64,000 bases of DNA from Streptantibioticus silvisoli (GTDB lineage: Bacteria > Actinomycetota > Actinomycetes > Streptomycetales > Streptomycetaceae): assembly GCF_027947535.2 (NCBI RefSeq), contig NZ_JAAGKO020000020.1, positions 1 through 64,000 of the forward strand, read 5' to 3'. Positions 40,615 through 48,964 of the stretch are shown piece by piece; the first letter of the stretch is position 1; every line of letters starts with the position of its first letter. The notes beneath the pieces are model-generated. The model worked only from the letters and a program-made list of their open reading frames with translations, was not told the DNA's origin and ran no database searches. The position numbers were made by a program, and so were the translations under genes.

Positions 40615-41631
40615 TCAGCCGCCGGAGCCGACGGACTGGCTCTCCGCGACGCGGAACGCCGCCGCCGAAGTCGTCGTCATCGCGGGGAACGTGCCGGTCC
40701 GGCCGGCGCCGGCCCACGTCACCGTCCACCGCACCGTCGCCGACACGGCGAACGCTGCACCGGGCTGACCGGCGGAGGACGACCGGTAGGTGTAACCACA
40801 TGTCGGCGACGCGCTCTTCGGGTTCCCTGCGCTCGACGAGTACGCGGTGCCCGGCCCCTTGCAGGTCACGGTGTGGCCGTCGCCCATCGTCCACGTCACC
40901 GATGTGGGCTTCGCCTTCGCGGTCACCGCGACGCCCGGCACCGACGCGGTCGCGGACACCGTCTTCCACTGCGCCCGGTCCAGCCACAGCCACGTCGGCA
41001 GCCCGACCAGCTGCTCGGCCGCCGGGTTCGCCTCGATCGCGGGCGACGGCAACCCCAGCTCGTTGCGCGCCACGTCAGCCAGCTGCGCCGGCGTCGGCTT
41101 CTTCGCCCCCGGCTTCGCCGCCGGAATCCAGATCGGCGGATGGTAGTACGCGTCGGCCTTGCCGTCGCCGGTGCACTTGTAGACGTACCAGGCGCCGGCG
41201 CCCTGCCCGGCCGTCGAGTCCGCCAGCGGGACGACCCCGCCGTTCACGGCACCGGCCGGGTGGAAGACCGCGGCCATCACGGGCGGGGCCGAAGCCGCCG
41301 GCCCCGGCAGCGGTACGACGTAGGCCGTGGCGACGGCGCCGGGTGGCGACTTGTAGTCCGACTTCACGTACGAGCAGTGCAAGTTCGGATTCGGGTTGAA
41401 CGGCGCCGAGCCGCCGCCGGACCCGCCCTTGCTCTTCGTCGTCCCACCCCTCCCCGGCGCGGTTCCCGTCTTCCCGTGCGACCCGCCGGAGCCGGCGCCC
41501 AATTCGCAACCGGGGTGCGGGTTTTGATCGCACTCGACGGAACCCCAGCCGCCTCCCGCGAATGCCGGGCCGGCTGCCGTGAAAAGCGCGACGACCGCCA
41601 CGGCCACCGTCATTCCAGTTCGTCTCAGCAC
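40615..41631 (-). CDS. Secreted Gly/Ser-rich protein of the Tad locus
   Basis: 338-aa protein from a GTG at 41631, preceded by a GGGGGTGGGG purine run; an ATG six codons later is the alternative. The signal peptide is VAVAVVALFTAAGPAFAGGG. A low-complexity Gly/Ser/Lys region follows. Then come a domain with paired Cys residues (HCSYVKSDYKSPPGAVATAY, YVYKCTGDGKADAYYHPPIW) and a C-terminal beta-sandwich-like part with VTWTMGDGHTVTCKGPGTAY, reminiscent of PKD domains. Probably exported with or by the pilus machinery. Confidence 0.65.
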   Translation of the reverse strand: MLRRTGMTVAVAVVALFTAAGPAFAGGGWGSVECDQNPHPGCELGAGSGGSHGKTGTAPGRGGTTKSKGGSGGGSAPFNPNPNLHCSYVKSDYKSPPGAVATAYVVPLPGPAASAPPVMAAVFHPAGAVNGGVVPLADSTAGQGAGAWYVYKCTGDGKADAYYHPPIWIPAAKPGAKKPTPAQLADVARNELGLPSPAIEANPAAEQLVGLPTWLWLDRAQWKTVSATASVPGVAVTAKAKPTSVTWTMGDGHTVTCKGPGTAYSSSAGNPKSASPTCGYTYRSSSAGQPGAAFAVSATVRWTVTWAGAGRTGTFPAMTTTSAAAFRVAESQSVGSGG

Positions 41632-42227
41632 GTCCCCACCCCCTCGACGGCGAACCGGGTCACCCGCCAGGTGCCGTCTGATCCCCTTTTCACTTCCGCC
41701 GTGATTGCCTGACGTCCACCTGGATCGTTGTCCGCCAACTTCCCCGTGCTTTTCCGGTACTTCAGCCAGTGAGATGAATCCCCGCAGTCCGCGATCATCA
41801 CCGTCGTCGGTACGCCGACCGGATCGACCGACGTCACCATCGGCGACTCCTTCGGCTTGCCCTTGGTGACGAGCCCGTTGAGGTGGTCTGCGTACAGGCC
41901 GCGGGAGATCGTCGAGAGAGCCTCGCCGGTGGCGTGGTGTGCGAGCGCCGGCAACTCCCAGTCGGATGTGGCCGCAGCTCGCGTCATGTCCCGCCACATG
42001 CCCAGGTAGGCGGCGGTGGCCAACGACCGCGCCGAGCCGGACCCCGTCGATGCGGACGGCGTCACCGGGACGCTCGGCGCAGCCGACGGCGTGCTCGCCG
42101 CCTGCGCTCCTGCCGTGCCGGACGACTGGTGGCTGCACCCGCCGAGCGTTACGGTGACCGTCGCACCCGCGACAAGAACAGCAACGGGCATGGCAGCACG
42201 TCTTATTGACGTTTTCCCCATGTACAC
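41625..42227 (-). CDS. Lipoprotein of the Tad locus
   Basis: 200-aa lipoprotein: basic N-terminus, hydrophobic stretch and lipobox VTLGGC, then a Ser/Ala/Pro-rich linker. The folded part (RSLATAAYLGMWRDMTRAAA ... HHATGEALSTISRGLYADHL ... SSHWLKYRKSTGKLADND) has the look of an NTF2/VirB8-like small domain. It is the first gene of the leftward Tad operon, with GAGGTG 5-6 nt before the ATG; a second ATG two codons later is possible. It overlaps the secreted-protein gene. Confidence 0.7.
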   Translation of the reverse strand: MYMGKTSIRRAAMPVAVLVAGATVTVTLGGCSHQSSGTAGAQAASTPSAAPSVPVTPSASTGSGSARSLATAAYLGMWRDMTRAAATSDWELPALAHHATGEALSTISRGLYADHLNGLVTKGKPKESPMVTSVDPVGVPTTVMIADCGDSSHWLKYRKSTGKLADNDPGGRQAITAEVKRGSDGTWRVTRFAVEGVGTC

Positions 42228-42468
42228 ATCACCTCGCGTGAGCCCTGAGATGCGCGCCAGGTAAAGATGGCAAGAAAACGCTTACTCCGAGAATGCGATC
42301 GACTTCAAGGTGCGATCGGCGCTTTGTCCGGTCTAACTTCAGAGTGCGAACGGGTAATTTTGCCAGTCCATTGCTTTGTCGTGATTACCGCTGGCGGTTC
42401 GTTTATGATCCTTGTTCTCCTGGCACCGTTCTGAATCAGGAGGCGCCAAGTCGGGGAGATTGCAAAGG

Positions 42469-43089
42469 GTGATCGCGCTGGTCTGGAGACTTCCTGGTGC
42501 TGGGCTCGCCGGTGCGGCGTTGCGTTCCGTCGAAGGAGACGAAGCCGCTGTTCGCGGCCGTACGGCTCGCGTCGTACTCACCTTGGCCTCTGCGGCCTTG
42601 TGCGGTACCGCGTTCGGCATCAATGCGGGGCGCCACGAACCGCTGTTCGCCGTACTGGCCTTGAGCTGCTTCGTCGTCCACGCCGTCCTGCTGGCCTCGC
42701 TGGACCTCTCGGTGCGGCGGCTTCCGAACCGCGTCCTGCTCAGCGGCTATGTGAGCACCGGCGCGCTCTTCGCCGTGAACGCCTTCGTCACGGGCGACAC
42801 TGGCCGACTGCTGCGGGCGGCCCTCGCCGCCGTAGCGGCCCTCGCCCTCTTCGGCACGCTCTACGTCGCCGCCGCCGGCCAACTGGGCGGCGGCGACGTA
42901 AAGCTCGCCGGGCTGCTCGGGCTGGTGCTCGGCTGGTTCGGATGGGGGACGGTGCTGACCGGGCTATGGGCCGGTCTGGTCCTGGCTCTGGCCGGGGTGC
43001 TCTGTCAGCGGGCTCGCCACAGGACCACCGCGGACCTCCCGCTCGGCGCCTGTCTGATCGCCGGCGCCCTCCTCGTCATCACCGTGTGA
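42469..43089 (+). CDS. Prepilin peptidase (A24 family, TadV/CpaA-like)
   Basis: About 206-aa polytopic membrane protein with six hydrophobic segments. It has the two aspartate motifs of A24 peptidases: LLASLDLSVRRLPNRVLLSG and GGGDVKLAGLLGLVLGWFG. It should cleave the Flp and TadE-type prepilins encoded at 34.3-35.8 kb. The GTG at 42469 was chosen because GGGGAG lies about 9 nt upstream; in-frame TTG codons further upstream, one after AGGAGG, are alternatives. It is transcribed divergently from the rest of the Tad locus, and its 3' end overlaps the convergent gene by 126 nt. Confidence 0.8.
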   Translation: MIALVWRLPGAGLAGAALRSVEGDEAAVRGRTARVVLTLASAALCGTAFGINAGRHEPLFAVLALSCFVVHAVLLASLDLSVRRLPNRVLLSGYVSTGALFAVNAFVTGDTGRLLRAALAAVAALALFGTLYVAAAGQLGGGDVKLAGLLGLVLGWFGWGTVLTGLWAGLVLALAGVLCQRARHRTTADLPLGACLIAGALLVITV

Positions 43090-43545
43090 TCCCCTCCGCA
43101 GCAGCCGCTCGGGCTCTACGAGGTCGTGGAATCGAAGGTGAACGCGGAGGTGGGCCAGGAGGTCCGGAACACTGCGGAGTTGCCCGTCGAGCATCCTGGT
43201 GTGCAGTCCGTCCGGGGCTTCCCCGTGGAGGTGGAGGCCGTAGCAGTCCGTGCCCAAGGCGTAGGCCATCCCGATGTCGACTAGGACGTCGGGATGCCCG
43301 CCGTCCAGCACCGCGACGAGCAGGTCGCAGTGCCCGATCGTCGCGGCGCGGGCGTCCACGAAGTCGCACGACGCGTCAACGGGGTTGGCTCCCTGGGCCA
43401 CCTTGGCGTTCACCGTCTGCGTGGGGTGGTCCGCCAGGACGGTCGTCGCACCCAACGACTCCAACGCGGCACGGAGTTCGTGGCCGAGTGCCTGGTACGC
43501 GTCGATGCCGACCGGGGCGGTGACGTAGGCGAGCACGGCGGTCAC
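42964..43545 (-). CDS. Nucleoside 2-deoxyribosyltransferase-like protein
   Basis: 193-aa protein from a GTG at 43545 overlapping the upstream stop. It has VTAVLAYVTAPVGIDAYQAL at the N-terminus and HCDLLVAVLDGGHPDVLVDI followed by GMAYALGT, matching the nucleoside 2-deoxyribosyltransferase / DUF4406-type pattern (D-x-x-D then E/D-x-G-x-A). Family members cleave or swap nucleobases on deoxynucleosides or (d)NMPs. The C-terminal 40 residues overlap the prepilin-peptidase gene on the opposite strand and look disordered. It is in an operon with an XRE-DUF5753 regulator. Confidence 0.6.
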   Translation of the reverse strand: MTAVLAYVTAPVGIDAYQALGHELRAALESLGATTVLADHPTQTVNAKVAQGANPVDASCDFVDARAATIGHCDLLVAVLDGGHPDVLVDIGMAYALGTDCYGLHLHGEAPDGLHTRMLDGQLRSVPDLLAHLRVHLRFHDLVEPERLLRRGSHGDDEEGAGDQTGAEREVRGGPVASPLTEHPGQSQDQTGP

Positions 43546-44327
43546 CTCCCGATCCGGTCGGCGGTGCTGAGGATGAGATCGCGGGACGCCCGGGGCGGCA
43601 GGGCCGCCGAGCGCAGGTCGGCGAACCGGCGCTCCGCCTCCCGGGCGCCCTCGGGGCCCAGCCAGTACTTCGCGAGTCCGGCATCCACGAAACCCGTGAG
43701 CTGATCGCCGTCCTGCATCAAGGTGACCGGCGCCGTGAACGGGAGGTACTCGCCGCCGTCGAGGGGAAAAACCTGAACGACGATGTGGGGCCGTTCGGCA
43801 AGGTCGGCGAGATACTGAAGCTGGTGGCCGTGTGCCGTTCGGTCGCCGACCACGCGCAGCAGAACGGCCTGGTCCAACACCAGACAGATCCGCGTCCCCG
43901 ACTCCAGGATCTGCCGGCTGCGTCGCAACCAGGTCCGGTCGCCGGTAGTCGAGTCGTCGGTGTCGATGAGGAACAGGTCGGGCAGGACCACCGGCGCGAA
44001 GTAGGACAGGGCCGAGCTGCACTCTTCGGCCCGGCGCACTTCCTGCTCAGAACGGGGACGCTGGCGGACATGCGGCTCCAGCAGGCTAATCGTGCCGTGC
44101 GCGTCACAGACGACCTCCGCGGCTATCAGGTAGGACACGGAAGGGACCCTGCGTCCCAGTTCCACCGAGGCGACCATGTCACTCCCGTAGCCGACGCGCG
44201 TGCCGAACTCCATCTGGTTCAAGCCGATGTGCTTGCGCCATCGTCCGAGAATGGCGCCCGCCAGCCGGAGCACGGCATCCGGCGCATCCGGCGGAAGGCC
44301 CTCGCCGGCAAGGGTTCTGTCGTTCAC
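43542..44327 (-). CDS. XRE-family regulator with DUF5753 (Scr1-type)
   Basis: 261-aa protein from a GTG at 44327 (GTGA overlap). The N-terminal helix-turn-helix (LNQMEFGTRVGYGSDMVASV ELGRRVPS-type, split here by reading) is at residues 35-65. A DUF5753 domain follows, with TGDRTWLRRSRQILESGTRI, RPHIVVQVFPLDGGEYLPFT and TGFVDAGLAKYWLG. Such proteins regulate development and adjacent small proteins in Streptomyces. This copy has no DUF397 neighbour; it is instead in one operon with a deoxyribosyltransferase-like and a Cys-rich protein. Confidence 0.85.
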   Translation of the reverse strand: MNDRTLAGEGLPPDAPDAVLRLAGAILGRWRKHIGLNQMEFGTRVGYGSDMVASVELGRRVPSVSYLIAAEVVCDAHGTISLLEPHVRQRPRSEQEVRRAEECSSALSYFAPVVLPDLFLIDTDDSTTGDRTWLRRSRQILESGTRICLVLDQAVLLRVVGDRTAHGHQLQYLADLAERPHIVVQVFPLDGGEYLPFTAPVTLMQDGDQLTGFVDAGLAKYWLGPEGAREAERRFADLRSAALPPRASRDLILSTADRIGR

Positions 44328-45106
44328 CGCTCTCCCTGCGCCAGCGTCTGGCGGCTGCCGCGCCCGGTCGATGTTCCGTCCCCCGAAGCAGGAACCTCCA
44401 GCCCGGCAGCCGCCAGCTCGGCGCGGATGTCCACCACAGTGCAGCGGCTCAGCCGGGCGATCGGCTGGATGGCGACCATCCACGGCAGCAGCTTCAGGTC
44501 CTCGTACGCGCACCGGTCGACTTCCTCGTCGAGCCGGGGCGTGCCGTCCGCGTCGGGGCGGAAGTAGAAGCCGTCGATGCCCCAGGGGCGGGCCTGCCGG
44601 ACGCGCAGCGCCGGGGCGTCGAGGACGAATGGGCAGGCGAACATGGCCTGTTGGGCGCACGGCAGGCAGACGGGCGGGTGGCAGGTGTACACCACGTCCG
44701 GCCAGTTCAGGTTTCGCCGGCGCGTTTCCGGCTTGGTGAAGAACAGGATGCCGTCGCGAGTGCGGTCCGGCGTGCCATTGCAGCCCTGGCACCGCATGTC
44801 GAGCATGACCTCGCCGGCCCGGCGGGGGTGGACCTTCCTGAACATGGGGATCACCCGGCCCGGCGACGGCGCCCCGGTCCGCAGCCACAAAGCGCCGCGC
44901 CGGTCCCGGTCGCTGGCGGTCTCATCCGGGAACATCACCCCGAGGCCGTCGGGACGCAGGACGACCTTCGGGGTGACGGGCCCCTCGCCCTTCAGCGGGG
45001 TGATGTGCGGGATGAAGCGGCTCGACTCGCGGTCGGCGGGACAGGACGAAGCCGCGGCGGTCTCGGCCGGCGAGGTGATGGCGAGGGGGCATTCGGCGGT
45101 CGTCAT
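44324..45106 (-). CDS. Cys-rich hypothetical protein (putative zinc binding)
   Basis: 260-aa soluble protein. The central part has MRCQGCNGTPDRTRDGILFF and YTCHPPVCLPCAQQAMFACP, a set of CxxC-type pairs likely to bind zinc. Flanking segments are PWGIDGFYFRPDADGTPRLD and EDLKLLPWMVAIQPIARLSR. Similar proteins occur next to DUF5753 regulators in Streptomyces, without known function as far as I know. It overlaps its neighbours on both sides by 4 nt (ATGA, GTGA). Confidence 0.65.
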   Translation of the reverse strand: MTTAECPLAITSPAETAAASSCPADRESSRFIPHITPLKGEGPVTPKVVLRPDGLGVMFPDETASDRDRRGALWLRTGAPSPGRVIPMFRKVHPRRAGEVMLDMRCQGCNGTPDRTRDGILFFTKPETRRRNLNWPDVVYTCHPPVCLPCAQQAMFACPFVLDAPALRVRQARPWGIDGFYFRPDADGTPRLDEEVDRCAYEDLKLLPWMVAIQPIARLSRCTVVDIRAELAAAGLEVPASGDGTSTGRGSRQTLAQGER

Positions 45107-45690
45107 GCTGCGCGTCCCCCGTGGCGCTGCTGAACGGCGGCCACCTTCTTCTCGTGCGGTTCGAGCCCGTACTGCGCCCTACGGGCGTCCAGGTTCTCCG
45201 GATCGTCGACCGGGTACACCTCCACGCCGTCTGGGCCATTCTGGAACTGGGTGCCGAACCACTGCTTGACGCCGGTCAGCGCACAGGACCGGTCGTACAG
45301 GTGAGCCCACCAGGCGGGCTCGGCCTCGCCGGCGGTCACCGCCTTGGCGAGCGCGGCCAGCGCGTCGGCCTGGAACTCGGCGTCGTCCGACCGCAGTGCG
45401 ATCAGCCAGGCGGCGCGCGCCGCGTCGGCCCCGACGAGGGGCGCACCAGGCCACCCGTGGTCGTTCACTACGCTGCGCAGAACCTCCGCGTTGGCACGGT
45501 CCGTTCGCCGCAACTCGGCGAGCTGTTCGTCGGTCCGTTCGCCGACCGGAATGGACCGGATGGTCTCGGCCAGGTTCTTCCGGCGTAGCAGATCACTCGC
45601 GATATCGATTCGGGCGGGCTCCGGCGAGTTGCCCAGAGCGGCGGAGGCAGGCGGGCAGGGCGCCGGCGTGTGGGGAGCGGGTGCGGTCAC
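45103..45690 (-). CDS. DUF6624-like protein
   Basis: 195-aa protein from a GTG at 45690 (GGAGA upstream). It contains LRRTDRANAEVLRSVVNDHG followed by WPGAPLVGADAARAAWLIAL and DRSCALTGVKQWFGTQFQNG. This matches the DUF6624 pattern (D-x-x-N-...-GWPG, then helical H/Q-rich and G-T-Q). Function unknown. It is the first gene of the four-gene leftward operon ending with the deoxyribosyltransferase-like gene. Confidence 0.6.
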   Translation of the reverse strand: MTAPAPHTPAPCPPASAALGNSPEPARIDIASDLLRRKNLAETIRSIPVGERTDEQLAELRRTDRANAEVLRSVVNDHGWPGAPLVGADAARAAWLIALRSDDAEFQADALAALAKAVTAGEAEPAWWAHLYDRSCALTGVKQWFGTQFQNGPDGVEVYPVDDPENLDARRAQYGLEPHEKKVAAVQQRHGGRAA

Positions 45691-45834
45691 GACGTGTTCT
45701 CCGATGGATGGGTGGGCGTAACGGTGTCGAGAGAGGAGTGGGGGCACCGGCCTGCGGGCGGTGATTCCCGGTCGGAGGGGCCCTCGGCTGGAGGAACGGG
45801 GAGCCGAGGCACCAGCCATCGAAGAGGGCACCAC

Positions 45835-46320
45835 TCATGACGGGGCGCCTCCGACACGAACGCGGAGCGCGCACCAGACGGCCGACCGCTCCTCGCTGAA
45901 GCCCCAGTCCTCGGCGAGCGCGTTCACCAGGACGAGGCCGCGTCCGCTCTCTTCGAGGCTTACGGCGTCTCGCAGCACGGGAGGCCGTGCTCCGGGACCG
46001 CCTACCTCGATCCGGATGAACGTGTCGGTCCGGATCAGGCGGACGATCACGTGATCGCCTCCGGCGTGCTGATAGGCGTTGGTAACCAGCTCGCTGAGGA
46101 GCAAGGAGACCGACTCCACGAGCGACTGGAGACCCCAGAAGCGGAGTTCGACGGCAGCCGCCCGGCGGACTTGGCCGGGCACGACCTTCTCGGCCTCGGT
46201 GAAGCCTCCGCCGGCGCTGACGGCGCGGAGCAGGGTGACCGACCACTCGTCTCGATCCGGCGCCCGCCTCGGGGAAACCGCACTGTGCGTAAGCCTGGTT
46301 GACCACGTCAGGGAAGTCAT
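45835..46320 (-). CDS. Anti-sigma factor-like ATP-binding protein (HATPase_c)
   Basis: 161-aa protein from the ATG at 46320 (AGGAGG upstream). It is a GHKL fold: the N-box SLLLSELVTNAYQHAGGDHV is followed by IRIEVGGPGARPPVLRDAVS and the G-box ESGRGLVLVNALAEDWGFSE. Such single-domain RsbW/SpoIIAB-like proteins are very numerous in Streptomyces, commonly beside DUF5753/DUF397 genes, as here. It is divergent from the XRE-DUF5753 gene at 46600. The target sigma factor cannot be named. Confidence 0.85.
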   Translation of the reverse strand: MTSLTWSTRLTHSAVSPRRAPDRDEWSVTLLRAVSAGGGFTEAEKVVPGQVRRAAAVELRFWGLQSLVESVSLLLSELVTNAYQHAGGDHVIVRLIRTDTFIRIEVGGPGARPPVLRDAVSLEESGRGLVLVNALAEDWGFSEERSAVWCALRVRVGGAPS

Positions 46321-46599
46321 CGTCCAGTCCTCCTCAGCTGAAGAAGCGGCGGCGCGCCTCATCTCCCGGACGCGTCAACGGGAAGGCGTTTCCTTGACTC
46401 GCCTTCAGCGCATGAGCTGGTTCAACTACGGTTGCGGCAGGACGCGTGAGCATGCAACTGAATCGCTACAGAAATTTCTACGAGCAGCAGATTGGACTAT
46501 GCAGCGACATGCACTGAAGACTGCGGAGGGAGCACAGAGGGTGGAAGAGCCTGCGCAGGACGATGATCGATCGGCACATGAACCTGGAGAGGTGCACTG

Positions 46600-47496
46600 A
46601 TGGCGGCGAAACGGGGCTCGACCGGACGACGTCTGGAACTGGGTATCCAGTTGAGACAGTTGCGTGAGAACTGCCCTCCCGTGGAGGACGGCCGCGCCCG
46701 CGGGATGACCCGCAAGGCGGCGGTTCGCGGCATGAAGACCCTGTCCGAGCCGACCCTGGCCCGGATCGAGCACGGCGAGTTGAACTTCCGGCGCAACGTG
46801 GGTGACTTGCGCACCCTCCTGAAGCGGTACAGCGTCACCGACGAGGAGTTGATCGACCAGCTCACGGAACTCAACCGGGAGGCACCGAACGAGGACTGGC
46901 TCACGCAGTACAAGGCGTTCATGCCGGCCGGGATGCCGCATTACGTCGGGCTGGAAGCGGAGGCCGTTCTCATCCGCGCGTACCACCCCACCGTGGTGTA
47001 CGGGCTCCTGCAAACCGAGGCGTACGCCAGGGCGGGATTCGAGACCGGCCGTCCAGTCGAGGACACGACGGCCGAGTTCATCCGGCGCAACGTTGACCTG
47101 CGAATGGAGCGCAAGCGCCGAGTGCTGGAGCGCGAAGACCCCGTTCGACTCCGCATCATCCTTGGCGAGGCCGCACTCCGCATCCCAGTCGGCGACGAGG
47201 CCGTCATGAGGGACCAATACCGGGAGATCATTCGCCTGGCGAAGCTGGACCATGTCCAGTTCCAGGTGCTGCCCTTCAGGCGGGGATACCGCTCATCATC
47301 CGACTTCGCCATCATCGACCTGGGCGAACTTCCCGCCCGCGTACAGGCTGACAACGCCTGGGGCGCGGTCAGCACCTCGGACAAGCCCCGCGAGGTGGAG
47401 CGCTTCAACCGCCGGTTCGAGACAATGGTCGGCGTCGCCCTGGGCCTAACCGAGTCCATCGACTTCCTGGAAGAACTAGCAGCAGAAAGGTCGTGA
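46600..47496 (+). CDS. XRE-family regulator with DUF5753
   Basis: 298-aa protein with AGGTGC upstream of its ATG. A helix-turn-helix covers residues 20-80 (SEPTLARIEHGELNFRRNVG). The DUF5753 domain includes EAVLIRAYHPTVVYGLLQTE, DLRMERKRRVLEREDPVRLR, HVQFQVLPFRRGYRSSSDFA and ESIDFLEELAAERS. It is immediately followed by a DUF397-type gene and divergent from an anti-sigma-like ATPase, the standard Streptomyces triad. Confidence 0.88.
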   Translation: MAAKRGSTGRRLELGIQLRQLRENCPPVEDGRARGMTRKAAVRGMKTLSEPTLARIEHGELNFRRNVGDLRTLLKRYSVTDEELIDQLTELNREAPNEDWLTQYKAFMPAGMPHYVGLEAEAVLIRAYHPTVVYGLLQTEAYARAGFETGRPVEDTTAEFIRRNVDLRMERKRRVLEREDPVRLRIILGEAALRIPVGDEAVMRDQYREIIRLAKLDHVQFQVLPFRRGYRSSSDFAIIDLGELPARVQADNAWGAVSTSDKPREVERFNRRFETMVGVALGLTESIDFLEELAAERS

Positions 47497-47500
47497 AGCC

Positions 47501-47740
47501 ATCAACGCTCACACCCCTTCGACGGACATAGCCCCCGAGGAGTCCTGGTTCAAGTCGTCGTACAGCAGCGGCGACACCGGCAACTGCGTTGAGGTGGCCG
47601 ACCTGATCGCCGACGACGGAACGGTCCGCGTCCGCGACTCGAAGGACAAGGCCGGCCCGGCACTCACCTTCAGCCCGGGCCAGTGGACGGCGCTGGTCTC
47701 CTTCGTCCGAACCGATGCGGCGGTCTCGGAGTTTCTCTGA
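47501..47740 (+). CDS. DUF397 protein without a canonical start codon
   Basis: The frame encodes SWFKSSYSSGDTGNCVEVAD, then TVRVRDSKDKAGPALTFSPG and QWTALVSFVR, an unmistakable DUF397 protein of about 79 aa ending at TGA 47740. No ATG, GTG, TTG or CTG lies in frame between the upstream stop at 47479 and the conserved start of the domain. The position where an ATG would be expected reads ATC (47501), with AAAGG about 10 nt before it. Either ATC is used, translation re-initiates from the overlapping DUF5753 gene, or the gene has lost its start. Confidence 0.75.
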   Translation: MNAHTPSTDIAPEESWFKSSYSSGDTGNCVEVADLIADDGTVRVRDSKDKAGPALTFSPGQWTALVSFVRTDAAVSEFL

Positions 47741-47973
47741 CCCCTCGGTAACCGCTTGGGCCAGTCCCCTCGGCGCGCACGAGAGGGCTGAGCCCAAGCG
47801 TCTTTTCGGCCGTCCTTTCACGAGGCGCGCCCGCTGGATGTCCGGTAGGGACAACGCTGTCTCCAATTCGGCCGGCCGCGCAGCGCCTGCCGGCGGCGAG
47901 AAGAAGCGGAACTGCGCTGGCACATCCTCTGAAGAAGAGCGACGGCTAGCGGCTGCTGTTGGTAGCGCGGCCG

Positions 47974-48384
47974 TCAGGCCGCCGGCACGCTCCCGGCCCA
48001 TTCACTGAACTCCTCGCGGCTGGCCGCGGCGGCGTACAGCCGTCTTCCGTGTGCGTCGGTGTAGGAGCGGGTGCGCAGGGGTCCAGAGACGAGCGTCAGG
48101 GCGCTGGATGTCTCCGCGAGGATGATCCCGCCATCCTCGTCGTCGGTGCGGCACAGCTCGCGGAGGCGTCCTCCGAAGTGTGCAAGGGTGGCCCGCCGAT
48201 GCTGCCACCGCGTGAGCCGGCTTGCGGCGGGCCGGGCAAGGCCGGGCCGGGCGTTCAGGACGCCGTCGGCGCCGATATCGGCGCGGCGGGCGGACAGCCG
48301 CACCGGTATCAGCGGTCGCCGTCGCCCCCTTTCCCGACCGGCGTACCGTCGTACCTTGATGCCAGCGCGTACAACCCCCAGCAC
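47974..48384 (-). CDS. Hypothetical protein, doubtful start
   Basis: About 136-aa basic protein; the GTG at 48384 was chosen since the ATG further up would lie inside the divergent HD gene. The C-terminal part (GGIILAETSSALTLVSGPLR and TRSYTDAHGRRLYAAAASRE) looks like a real beta-rich domain, whereas the Arg-rich N-terminus may not be translated. No family recognised. Confidence 0.4.
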   Translation of the reverse strand: MLGVVRAGIKVRRYAGRERGRRRPLIPVRLSARRADIGADGVLNARPGLARPAASRLTRWQHRRATLAHFGGRLRELCRTDDEDGGIILAETSSALTLVSGPLRTRSYTDAHGRRLYAAAASREEFSEWAGSVPAA

Positions 48385-48403
48385 TCGGGATCGGCAGGGT
48401 CGC

Positions 48404-48964
48404 ATGCCAACCGCCAAGGATCAGTGGACTCGGGTAGCCGAAGTGGAGTTGGCCGTCCCCCTCCCGCGCCGTTGGGCGCACTCCCAAGGTGTCGCCCGGC
48501 GGGCTGCGGAGATCGCCGGTGCCGTACCCGACGACGCCGACCTTCTGCACGCCGCCGCTGTCCTGCACGACGTCGGCTACGCCCCACGGCTTGCCACCAC
48601 AGGCTTTCATCCCCTGGACGGCGCCCGCTTCCTTCGCGACGTTCACATTGCCGATGAGCGCCTGACGAGCCTCGTGGCGAACCACACCTTCGCCCTGCTC
48701 GAAGCCGAGGAGCGCGGACTCCGCGAAACCCTGGAAGCGGAGTTCCCACTCCTCGATGACCAGCGCTTAGTCGACGCCCTCATCTACTGCGATATGACGA
48801 CGACGCCCGACGGCGAGGGGACGACCGCCGAGGAGCGGATCGCGGAGATCGTCGGCCGCTACGGCGAGGACAGCATCGTCGGACGGTTCATCCGTCGCGC
48901 GCGACCGGAGATCTTGGCCTCCGTCGCCCGGGTCGAGGGGGCTCTGGCGGTTCAGCCCAGATAG
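48404..48964 (+). CDS. HD-domain phosphohydrolase
   Basis: 186-aa protein from the ATG at 48404. HD motif residues: RRWAHSQGVARRAAEIAG (first His), then DADLLHAAAVLHDVGYAPRL (H-D pair) and later LVDALIYCDMTTTPDGEGTT (Asp). These ligate two metals in HD phosphohydrolases, which act on nucleotides or phosphomonoesters. It may be a nucleotide phosphatase; the exact substrate is unknown. It is convergent with the NUDIX gene, with a 13-nt overlap at the 3' ends. Confidence 0.8.
   Translation: MPTAKDQWTRVAEVELAVPLPRRWAHSQGVARRAAEIAGAVPDDADLLHAAAVLHDVGYAPRLATTGFHPLDGARFLRDVHIADERLTSLVANHTFALLEAEERGLRETLEAEFPLLDDQRLVDALIYCDMTTTPDGEGTTAEERIAEIVGRYGEDSIVGRFIRRARPEILASVARVEGALAVQPR

Noticed and set aside
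43551-43565. CTCCCGATCC near 43551 as another repeat half
   Set aside because: It lacks the partner half AAATACGG at the fixed distance and overlaps coding sequence.
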